A stretch of 64,000 nucleotides of DNA, taken from positions 248,001 to 312,000 of the forward strand of contig CAWICB010000004.1 of NCBI GenBank assembly GCA_963834515.1, given 5' to 3'. Shown here piece by piece: positions 25,383 to 33,221 of the stretch. The stretch is from RYN-230 sp963834515 (GTDB lineage Bacteria; Actinomycetota; Actinomycetes; Streptosporangiales; Streptosporangiaceae). Position 1 is the first letter of the stretch, and every line of letters begins with the position of its first letter. The translations under genes were made by a program, and so were the position numbers. The notes below the pieces were generated by a model. It was given only the letters and a program-made list of their open reading frames with translations. It searched no databases and was not told the origin of the DNA.

Positions 25383-27038
25383 GTGGTGACTGGGCCGAGC
25401 CCGGCCCGGGGCCAGGAGCCCACGGCTCATGCGGACCCGCTGGCGGTGCTGGCCGAGGTCCTGGACCGGACCTCCAGCGCTACCACGGCGATCGAGGCCA
25501 TGCGGGAGGCCCAGGCGTTCGCCACCCACTCCGGCCACCTGCTCACGATGTGGAGCGCGGCCGTCCGGGCCGAGGCGTACGCGGCTGTGGACCGGGCCGT
25601 CCAGGAGCGCCTGTCCCCGGCCGAGTATGAGCGGTATGAGGCTGAGCCTCAGCGGCCGGTGTTCCAGCGCCTCGTCTTGGGTGCGGTCCTCGCGGGGGCC
25701 GAGCTGGGCGCCGTGGTGGACGATGCCACCGCGCGTGACTTCACGGCCGCGCGTTCGGTAGCGGCCGTGATGCATGGCCGGCTGGAGGCCGCCGGGTATC
25801 GCATGGGCCAGGCCATCCCCCTGGCGCCGGAGCCGGAGGCAGCCCTCAGCAGCACTCCGGTCGGGGAGCCAGTTGACGCTTCAAAGCCCACCCGGGACCG
25901 CCTGGGGCCCTTGACGTGGGCGACCCGGGTCCCCGAGATCATCGGTCCCGAGGCCCGCCAGCTCGGCCTGGGGTTGGGGGAGGCACTGGACGCCCGGGGC
26001 CGGGAGCTGGCCGACGCCCAGGCAGAGCGCGCGGAGCCCTGGGTCCTGGAGACCCTGGGCGCTTTCCCGGCCGAGGGCTCGGCCGCGCTTCGAGGGGATT
26101 GGCTGGCCCGCGTCGGCCAGGCGGCGATGTACCGCGAGGCGGCCGGGATCACCAACCCCCGCCAGGTGGTGGGGCCGGTCCCCGAGGGGCATCCCGTGCT
26201 GGCCGCCGCCCATGCGGACGCAGTCCGCGCGCTGGAGATCCGGGACCCCAACCAGCTCGTTTGGGCCATCCCCCGGGCCGAGCTGGAGGCTACCGTGGCC
26301 GCATACGAGCGAGTGGCGGCCACCGCTCCGCGCGAGGTCTCGGCCGAGCTGAGGGCAGAGCGCCAGGCCGAGGCGGACGCGCGGGTTCGGGCGCTGGAGC
26401 TACAGGCCCAGGGCCAGACCGAGCTGGCCGCCCAGGCCGAGGCGCGAGCTGACGCTGGCAACGTCCGCGCCACAGAGCTGGAGGGCGCGGCCGAGGGGTA
26501 CGCGGTCTGGGAGGAGTCCACGGCGCCACAGCGTGAGGCAGCTGAGCTGGCCCAGGCCGAGCTCAGCCGACGCGGGGTCGGGGCCAAGTCCTCCACGCGG
26601 GAGGCCGCAGTCACTCCTGCATCCGCCCCGGTCAGCGCCGGGCCGGAAGCGGAGGCTTATAGTTCCGTCCCCGACCTGAAGGCGGCCATGGCCGAGCCTG
26701 GGGACCTGGACGTGGAGGCCGTGGCCGGAGACGTGGACGAGGCCCTGGACCAGCTCCCCAAGCTGGACACGTCCACCGTGAATCCGGTCACGGAGGCTCG
26801 CCTAGAGGAGCTGGCCGCCCGCAAGGCGGCTCAGGCCGAAGCGGCCGAGGACGAGGCTCGGCGGGAGGCCAACCGCGAGGCGTACGCGGCGGCCCAACTG
26901 GGCACCCCCGAGCCCGGGGCGCCATCCGCCTGGGTCCGAGGATTGGCCACGCCGGAGTGGGGTGGCCCCCAGGCCAGCACACCCGAGCCTGAGAGCCTGC
27001 TTGAGAACTCAGGCGGCTCGTGGCTGGGCGGTGGCTGA
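25383..27038 (+). pseudogene. Relaxase C-terminal portion (severed by IS21; 3' end severed by IS5)
   Basis: From VVTGPSPARGQEPTAHAD the frame continues the relaxase without its own start. It is ~536 residues of Ala/Glu-rich helical sequence of the kind found in long actinobacterial TraA/MobF C-termini. At 26992 an IS5 element enters, and the ORF ends at 27038 inside it. The native 3' end lies beyond the IS at 28080-28107 and reads EAAEPEAGL plus stop once IS5 and one TGA copy are removed. The reconstructed protein is 908 + 536 + 9 = 1,453 residues. The open frame begins at 25281 inside IS21, but no part before 25383 is relaxase. Confidence 0.85.
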
Positions 27039-28076
27039 TTGCCGGGCGAGGCGGCGGGTCATGACGATGATCATGGCCCAGTGGACGTAGGTCTGGTGGC
27101 GGGCGGGCAGCCGTTCGTAGTCGCGGACGGTGCGGCGGTGGCGGGTGATCCACGACAAGGTCCGCTCTACCACCCACCTGCGGGGCAGGACCTTGAAGGT
27201 GTGCAGGTCATCGGGCCTTTTCACGATCTGGAGGGTGATGCGCAGGCGGGTCTTGGCCCAGGTGACCAGCTTGCCCGCGTAGCCGCCATCCGCCCAGGTG
27301 AGCTGGATGGAGGGGAAGGCGCGGCGCAGGTTCCACAGCAGCGGTTTCGCGGCGTCGCGGTCCTGGACGGACGCGGCGGTGACCAGCATCATCAGCAGTA
27401 AGCCGCCGGTGTCAACGGCGATGTGGCGCTTGGTCCCGTTGATCTTCTTCCCGGCGTCGTAGCCACGGCGGGCACGCGCGATCATCTCCGAGCCCTTCAC
27501 CGACTGGGAATCGATGATCGCCGCGGTCGGTGCCGGGCTCCGGCCGGCCGCGGCGCGGACCCGGCCGCGCAGGTCATCATGCATCCGGGCGGTGGAGCCG
27601 TCCGCCTCCCACTTGCCAGCCCACCAGTACACCGTCCCGGCGGGCGGGAAGTCGGCGGGCAGCGCCCGCCACACCGGCCCGTTATGGGTGAGGTAGCGGA
27701 TCGCATCGGCGATGTCGCGCATGCACCAGCTGGCGGGACGGCCGCCGCGCCCGGCCAGCCACGCCGGGGGCGGCAGCGACGGCTCGCAGACCGCCCATTC
27801 CGCTGCGGTCATGTCTGAGGGGTAGCGGCGGGCGCGGGTGCTGCGGGAGGCCCCGCCGGGGCAGCACCGGCACGCCACCGCGCCGGCGACCGGGGCCGGG
27901 TGGACACGCTCATCGGCGGCAGGGTAGAACGGCACGCAAGGCTCCTGGCATCGCGCTGGATTCGACACCCAAGCGATTACCAGGAGCCTCTTGCGTCACA
28001 TCAGCGACACGCCGCGCCACGTCCAGGAAGATCCGGATGCGTCCGGCCTGCGGCAGGCAGGTTCTCAAGCAGGCTC
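26993..28076. mobile_element. IS5-family insertion sequence (1,084 bp)
   Basis: Terminal inverted repeats are GAGCCTGCTTGAGAAC at 26993-27008 and its exact complement at 28061-28076. The flanks are a 3-bp direct repeat TGA (26990-26992 and 28077-28079), fitting the TNA target of the IS1031 group of IS5. Removal restores the relaxase 3' end. It contains one transposase gene on the minus strand. Confidence 0.9.
27009..27968 (-). CDS. IS5-family DDE transposase
   Basis: A 319-residue transposase. The catalytic set is Asp in AAIIDSQSVKG, Asp in LTWADGGYAG and Glu in RRWVVERTLSWI. The N-terminal DUF4096-like domain contains MTAAEWAVCEPSLPPPAW and YLTHNGPVWRALP. The first ~50 residues before MTAAEW look unlike the family, so the working start may be internal. 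The gene lies between intact terminal repeats and shows no damage. Confidence 0.92.
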   Translation of the reverse strand: MSNPARCQEPCVPFYPAADERVHPAPVAGAVACRCCPGGASRSTRARRYPSDMTAAEWAVCEPSLPPPAWLAGRGGRPASWCMRDIADAIRYLTHNGPVWRALPADFPPAGTVYWWAGKWEADGSTARMHDDLRGRVRAAAGRSPAPTAAIIDSQSVKGSEMIARARRGYDAGKKINGTKRHIAVDTGGLLLMMLVTAASVQDRDAAKPLLWNLRRAFPSIQLTWADGGYAGKLVTWAKTRLRITLQIVKRPDDLHTFKVLPRRWVVERTLSWITRHRRTVRDYERLPARHQTYVHWAMIIVMTRRLARQSATAQPRAA

Positions 28077-28325
28077 TGAGGCAGCCGAGCCGGAGGCCGG
28101 GCTGTAGACGCCACAGAGCCCTGTACGGAAGTGCTGTCCACGTCTCCCTGGACGCAGCGCCACAAGCTCCGTTATCCGGCCGCGAAGTTCCGGCTGGATG
28201 CCTTCGGGTGGACTGCCACTGTTGAGACGATCCCCCAGCGTTAGCCGCGCCGAGTTCGAGCGCCGGGCACAGACCATTGCGGACCAGTGGCGTTGCGTCC
28301 GGGTTCAGGTGAGCCAGCCGGGCCA

Positions 28326-28411
28326 ATGGCGTTGCTTTAGGTGAGCTGCCAGGGGCAGAGCAGGCAGAACTCGATTCTGCGGGTGATGTGCCTGACGGCA
28401 GGCTCGCCGGG
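28326..28411. mobile_element. Remnant of an IS4-family left end
   Basis: ATGGCGTTGCTTTAGGTGAG and the following ~70 bases repeat, with substitutions, the left end and transposase C-terminus of the IS4 element at 29024. On the minus strand it still encodes a tail like EFCLLCPWQLT. No right end accompanies it, so it is a broken relic. The surrounding stretch 28108-28570 has no gene I can support. Confidence 0.6.
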
Positions 28412-28570
28412 CCTGCTCCGGGTTGCCCTCGCGTGGACGCCTGGCCGCTGGTCACGGTTCGACAGGCACCGGGAAGAGGTGGCGATGTGCCGGAATGCGG
28501 TCGTCGGTCCGCCCGGTCACTTCCAGGGCCATGACCACTCCGGCTCACAGCCCAGTTCGGGATGCCGGCA

Positions 28571-28957
28571 TCAGTTGCCGCTGGCCCCGCCGGGTTCTTC
28601 CTCTAGATATACGAGCCCGTTGCCGTCCGGGTCGGCGAAAAAGAACATCGGCGGGTAGCCGTCGAGGTGCACGACTTCGTCGTTGTGCAGCCTCGCGCCC
28701 GCCTGGCGAAGCCGCGTGTAGGCGGTCTCGGCGTTGGTCGTGCCCAACCGTACGGCCATCGGGATTTCGCTGTCCGGGGGCAGTAGCACCAGGCCGACGC
28801 TCGACCCGGGGGGCACCACTTCCACCAGCCTGGCCCCGGGCCACACCTCGATGTCGGTGCGCAGCTCGCAGCCGAGCACCTCTGTGTAAAACGCCAGTGC
28901 CCGGTCCTGATCGGCCACCGGGATCGACACGCTCTGGACTCTCGTCGTCATAGTCAT
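28571..28957 (-). CDS. VOC-superfamily protein (glyoxalase/bleomycin-resistance fold)
   Basis: A 128-residue protein with paired beta-alpha-beta-beta-beta units: VQSVSIPVADQDRALAFYTE at the start, FFFADPDGNGLVYLEE near the end. No cysteine pair of the ArsI kind is present, so it is not a second ArsI. Related proteins bind or modify small molecules, including antibiotics. The substrate is unknown. It stands alone between an IS4 remnant and the IS4 element, so was probably carried in by transposition. Confidence 0.8.
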   Translation of the reverse strand: MTMTTRVQSVSIPVADQDRALAFYTEVLGCELRTDIEVWPGARLVEVVPPGSSVGLVLLPPDSEIPMAVRLGTTNAETAYTRLRQAGARLHNDEVVHLDGYPPMFFFADPDGNGLVYLEEEPGGASGN

Positions 28958-29023
28958 GCTCGGTAAGACCGGCGGCCGCCAGGAAAATCATCGCACCGGA
29001 AGGCTCCCATCCGTCATGTCCCG

Positions 29024-30536
29024 ATGGCGTTGCTTTCAGGTGAGCTGCCAGGGGCAGAGCAGGTGGAACTCGATGGTGCGGGTGACTTTGGTGACGCTGG
29101 GCTCACCTGGCTTGCGGGCGGGGAAGTCGCCGGCCTTCTTGGTCTTGCGCGGGCTGGCCCGGCCGGGGCGGTCGTGGGTGAAGAAGGCGGGCATGAGGAT
29201 CTTGGCCAGGAACGTGGCGAAGGCGAGGTCGGCCTGCTCAGGGGGGAAAGCCGCCACAGTGGCGGTCGCGGCGGCCAGGGCGTGCGGGAAGCTGATCTGG
29301 TCCGGGGGGATGCCCGCCGCGTCCGCGGCGATCCCGGTGAGCCGGCTGATGGCCTGGTAGACGGCGAACAGCGCCCACATCTCCTGCATGACGCCCTCGG
29401 GGTCGCCGGAGCGCAGGACGGGCTGGCCCTCGCCCATGTCGGTCTTGTGGTGGCCGATGACTGTCTCGCAGCCCCAGCGCAAGGGGTACGCGCAGGCCAG
29501 GTCCAGCGCCGGGTACTCCTCCACGTCGAGCAGGTCGGTGACCAGGCAGAACACCTCCGAGGTCTGCTCGCCGCCGTCTCCTGCCGTGGTGTGCATGGTG
29601 TACTCGATGACGCGGACGGTGACCGGGGGCCCGTCTTTCTTCCGGGGTGGCTTCAGCTCCGCCAGGTACGTGCCGTCCGCTAGGACCTGCACCGGCTTGA
29701 GGGTGAACGACGCCGAGGCGCGCCACAGGAGGTGCGCGCCGGTGGCCAGGAAGGCGCGGGCGGCGGCCCAGGACAAGAACTTGCGGTCCGCGAGCACCAG
29801 CATGCCCGGGCCGAAGCAGCCCAGCAGGTCCGCGGCCAGCGGCTGCTCGGCGTCGGTGTACCGGCCGATCGCGGCGCCCAGCAGGCTGCCGGTCCCGGAC
29901 TCCGCCGCCGCGACCCACCGGGCCTGCGGGAACGCCCCGTCCCGGGACTGGTTGGAGGACCGGCCGAAGAACGCGGCGTTCTTCGGGCTGTCCGGCACGT
30001 CCGTGACCGACCCGTCCATGGAGACCACCCGCAGCCCGCAGCAGAACACCCCCGGCGCCCCGTCCGCCCCGGTTGGCCCCGCCACGTGCTCGGACAACAT
30101 CCGCACCGGATCGGCACCCAGCTTGCCGCGCCCGCGGGACAGCGAGGAGATGTTCGGCAGCCACCACTGGCGGCCGCCCCCCGCATCCGCCCGCCCTCCC
30201 GGCGCCAGGCGCCCGGCCAGCAAGTCGGCCCCCGCCGCTGGCAATACAGCCCGTCGGTCAGCTTGGCCATCACCTGCCCGTACCCGCAGTTCCGGCCCCG
30301 GAACAGCCACAACGCCAGCACGAAGTACACCATCAGCCGGGCCGGCAACAGCCGGCGCCGCTGCTCCCGCGTCCCGGTCACCTCGATGACCTCATCGACC
30401 AGCTCCGGCGGGAACGCCCTGGTCAGCACCCCCACCGAGATCCGGTCCGGCAGCCAGCCATCCGGCGAGAGCCCCTCAGAACCATCATGAGCCACAAAAC
30501 GGTCACGATATCCCATCAGACTCTAAAGCAAGGCCA
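29024..30536. mobile_element. IS4-family insertion sequence with broken transposase (about 1.5 kb)
   Basis: Imperfect terminal repeats: ATGGCGTTGCTTTCAG at 29024, matched by ATGGCCTTGCTTTAGA read inward from about 30536. The single transposase gene fills the element on the minus strand but is frameshifted. I could not settle a target duplication. The partial left-end copy at 28326 shows a related insertion nearby. Confidence 0.7.
29036..30516 (-). pseudogene. IS4-family transposase, frameshifted
   Basis: The N-terminal ~95 residues (DGWLPDRISVGVLTRAFPPE, then MVYFVLALWLFRGRNCGYGQ) are in one frame. From about 30230 coding moves to another frame, GRQWWLPNISSLSRGRGKLG, and runs to EFHLLCPWQLT at 29036. 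The catalytic blocks SMDGSVTDVPDS and LADRKFLSW, with YPLRWGCETVIGHHKTD, are in the second frame. One indel between TDGLY and the ADLLAGRLAP region accounts for the split. Programmed frameshifting is possible but not typical of this IS family. Confidence 0.8.
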
Positions 30537-30651
30537 TTGGCCAGCCGGGCCCGGCCGCCTGATCGTCTGCGGCCCGCGCACCGACCCGCTTACCGGCCCC
30601 TCGGTGTCGAGGATGTGCCAACAGGGGTGTACGGATCTACGGCCAGTCCGT

Positions 30652-31020
30652 TCAGCGGTGGCGGCCAACCGGCGCGGGTCGGGGATCAAGTCGCTTGGCC
30701 CACGTCGCCTCTACAAGTTCGGCATACCGGGTCTGACGGCGCGTACCGAGGTACGGCAACAGCTCGGTCATGATGCGCATGACCTCTTCGCGGCGTCCGC
30801 AGTACCAACGCCATTGAGCCAGGCGACCGTCCCGGTCACGGCCACCGAGGACTCGCGGAGTGACACGGCCAGCACCCGCAGCAGCGGCGAACCGCTCGAT
30901 AACATCGCGGTCAGTCATGCTTACCTCGATAGCGAGACCCTCGCCGTGACGGCCGCAGCGGGAAATACATCCCTCGCCCTCGAACAGGCCAGCCGCCCAC
31001 GCGGCCGTCGTCGTGTCCAT
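30652..31020 (-). CDS. LAGLIDADG-type homing-endonuclease-like protein
   Basis: A 122-residue protein. It opens with TTTAAWAAGLFEGEGCIS, a good match to a single LAGLIDADG motif, then SMTDRDVIERFAAAAGAGRV and QWRWYCGRREEVMRIM, typical of the compact one-motif endonucleases that act as dimers. The frame is open upstream, but ATG 31020 directly precedes the motif and is the natural start. No intron or intein is visible around it. Free-standing copies are common in actinobacterial genomes and mobile elements. Confidence 0.75.
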   Translation of the reverse strand: MDTTTAAWAAGLFEGEGCISRCGRHGEGLAIEVSMTDRDVIERFAAAAGAGRVTPRVLGGRDRDGRLAQWRWYCGRREEVMRIMTELLPYLGTRRQTRYAELVEATWAKRLDPRPAPVGRHR

Positions 31021-31226
31021 GCCCGCGAGTGTACGGATGCGACTTCCGTACAGGCTCCGCTTCGGCTCTACCTCGGCCTCGATGAGTAGGGTCACCACCG
31101 CTGGGTCAGCCTGACCGGGACCACGGTCGCTGGCCTGCCCGGGTGGGGCCAAGACATCACTGCATCCCTTGGCTGGTCCGGCTGGCGCCGCTGCCGGTCG
31201 CGTTCACGTTCAGGTCCGTACAGGAG

Positions 31227-31508
31227 TTAGGCCACGTGTTGGCGGTCCCGCAGGACCAGCCCTTGGTAGATCTCCAAGGCCTCATCCGCCAGTGCCAGGG
31301 CGCGGTCCCGGTCAGCCCCGGCCGTCCGCTGGAGGAGCGTTGCGGCCGAACTGGCGACCACGGCCGCGAACGATGCGGCCCGCTCCCGGGTGTCCCAGCG
31401 CGCGAGAATGTGACGTGCGGTGTACATATCCCGGGCCGCGTAGGCTCGGATGAGCGCGAACGCGGCCAGGGCCTCGTCCGCCTCGGCCTGCGGCGCGGAG
31501 GCGTTCAT
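31227..31508 (-). CDS. Small helical protein, second of a pair
   Basis: A 93-residue all-helical protein (MNASAPQAEADEALAAFALI, then RDRALALADEALEIYQGL). Its ATG overlaps the stop of the upstream gene by four bases. It resembles that gene in layout (RxYxxRDxxxAxxIL versus ALIRAMVTQDKEAAVLL), so the two are probably paralogues translated together. No known family is recognised. The TPR-like spacing of the last helices suggests a protein-binding role. Confidence 0.55.
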   Translation of the reverse strand: MNASAPQAEADEALAAFALIRAYAARDMYTARHILARWDTRERAASFAAVVASSAATLLQRTAGADRDRALALADEALEIYQGLVLRDRQHVA

Positions 31509-31813
31509 GCCGCAGAGTCCCGGGCACGTTGGGCGCTGGGCACGCCGCTGGACGCGGACTCCATCCAGTAGTCCAGCGCGGACAAGACCCGCTCCAGGTC
31601 GTACCCCTCGGAGGCTAATAGGGCCTCAGCGGCCACGCTGGCCATGTTGAAGGCCAGGAGGTCCAGGGACCCGGCCGTCCGGGCCTGGTCCACCAGGAGG
31701 ACGGCCGCCTCCTTATCCTGGGTCACCATGGCGCGGATGAGCGCATAAGCGGGCACGCGCCGACGCAGAGCCTCCGCTCGCTTACGGTCCTCGGCCTCGG
31801 CCACTGGGACCAC
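31505..31813 (-). CDS. Small helical protein, first of a pair
   Basis: About 102 residues from GTG 31813: VVPVAEAEDRKRAEALRRRV, then helices with VLLVDQARTAGSLDLLAFNM. The frame stays open further upstream to 32077, but that part is low-complexity and reads like non-coding DNA. It overlaps the next gene by four bases. The function is unknown. It lies on the minus strand, divergent from the GNAT gene. Confidence 0.5.
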   Translation of the reverse strand: MVPVAEAEDRKRAEALRRRVPAYALIRAMVTQDKEAAVLLVDQARTAGSLDLLAFNMASVAAEALLASEGYDLERVLSALDYWMESASSGVPSAQRARDSAA

Positions 31814-32191
31814 CTCCAGACCCTCGGCCTTTGCACCGAGTGTAAAGCCGGGAAGCGGGCCAGGCCGCCAGGGTCCAGATGCAGCGCCTACTGGACGAAC
31901 GATCTGGACGCGGGCGGCCTGGTCTGCTGGGCTCCGCCCGGGTTGATGGCGGGCGGGATGATCAGCCACTCCCATCCCGGAGTCAGAGTGCCCCCGCCGG
32001 AGGCAACTGACGCTAACGGCTCCGGAGGCCGCCCGCGTGATCGCACGAACCTTAGCGCTGACCTGCGCCGACTGCACGAATGGTGGCGGCGGCAGCGGAG
32101 GTCGTTCCGCGCATGTTCCGGATCACCATTTGTCCGGGCTGGGCTAGTGTCAGACCATCGCGTAGGACGATTCTCTTCCGGGATCTACGCT

Positions 32192-32779
32192 GTGACGGTG
32201 GAGAGGATTAGCGATGGTTTCTTGTCGTGGCGGCCGTTGATTGCCGGGGACCTTCCCATGCTGGCCGAGTGGTTGCGAGAGCCCCAGGTCGCCCGGTGGT
32301 GGAATCATGAGACAACCCTTGAGGCGGTCGAGCGCGACTTCGGCGCGAGTACGCGAGGCGAGGAGCCGGGGGAAGACCTCCTCGTTCTCCTCGACGGCCG
32401 GCCAATCGGCCTGCTGCAGCGCTCGGCGATTTGCGACTACCCCCAGGATCTCACGAAATTCTCGGCAGTTATCGAGGTGCCAGTCGGCGCCGTCGAGCTT
32501 GACTACCTCATCGCGGACCCAGCGCGGCGCGGTCGCGGTCTCGGATCCCGCATGATCGCTGCGGCCGTTGAGGACACCTGGAACTCGTATTCTGATGCGC
32601 CCGCGGTGCTTGTCGCCGTGGTGGCCGCCAATGTGGCCTCCTGGCGTGCGCTGGAGAAGGCTGGCTTGAAGCGGGTCGCTGAAGGCCCGATGTCGCCCGA
32701 CAACCCGATTGATGATGCGCTGCATTACATCTACCGTGTTGACCGGCCTGGCGCCGCCTCGTCGGCCTTTAGGCGCTGA
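32192..32779 (+). CDS. GNAT acetyltransferase, AAC(6')-like
   Basis: A 195-residue protein with an N-terminal LSWRPLIAGDLPMLAEWLRE and PQVARWW block, the acetyl-CoA pyrophosphate loop RRGRGLGSRMI, and a C-terminal strand NVASWRALEKAGLKRV. This combination is close to aminoglycoside 6'-N-acetyltransferases of the AacA4/Ib branch and to siderophore-type acetyltransferases. The substrate cannot be set from sequence. GTG 32192 precedes the conserved region; a longer frame exists upstream. It is solitary on the plus strand and may be resistance cargo. Confidence 0.78.
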   Translation: MTVERISDGFLSWRPLIAGDLPMLAEWLREPQVARWWNHETTLEAVERDFGASTRGEEPGEDLLVLLDGRPIGLLQRSAICDYPQDLTKFSAVIEVPVGAVELDYLIADPARRGRGLGSRMIAAAVEDTWNSYSDAPAVLVAVVAANVASWRALEKAGLKRVAEGPMSPDNPIDDALHYIYRVDRPGAASSAFRR

Positions 32780-32913
32780 CACGTACGAACGAATCGCCTG
32801 CGCGGACGGACCTCGGAGCTACTAATTTCGCGGTCGGCAAGAGGATGTACTCACTGAGCACCTGGTCCCGCCCGTCGTCCTCGCAGGCGCAAATCCCTGG
32901 GGAGCGGTGGCCG

Positions 32914-32964
32914 GGTCAAGGCTCGGCGGAGCCGACCCGGAGGGCGCCGCAGGCGGCCTTGATC
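32914..32964. repeat. Long hairpin with GGTCAAGG/CCTTGATC arms
   Basis: An inverted repeat with an inner stem GGCTC-GGCG-GAGCC. Its arms and inner stem resemble the structure at 17245-17291. It lies beyond the 3' end of the coupling-protein gene and could terminate that operon. The remaining bases of 32780-33221 hold nothing else I can support. Confidence 0.45.
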
Positions 32965-33221
32965 CAAGTACAGCTCAATTCGGCAGCCGGACCGAACGGA
33001 CAGACTGGACGGGCCTACCTCATCGGTCAACGGACATGGCTGAATGCCCTCACGCTCGGCGCGGCGATCGCAACCCCTGAGCCACGGGGGGGCTGCCATG
33101 TCACAAGACCGCCCCTGGCGGCCGGGCCGTCGGAGATAGCAGGTAGGCACGCTTCCCAGATGTCCAGGACCGCGCACGGCAGGACCTCCGGCCCAGGTTG
33201 GGGCGCGGGGTCCAGTGTGGC

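Noticed and set aside
31943..32191. N-terminal extension of the GNAT protein
   Set aside because: The sequence before GTG 32192 does not align with the family and overlaps the region upstream of the divergent gene.
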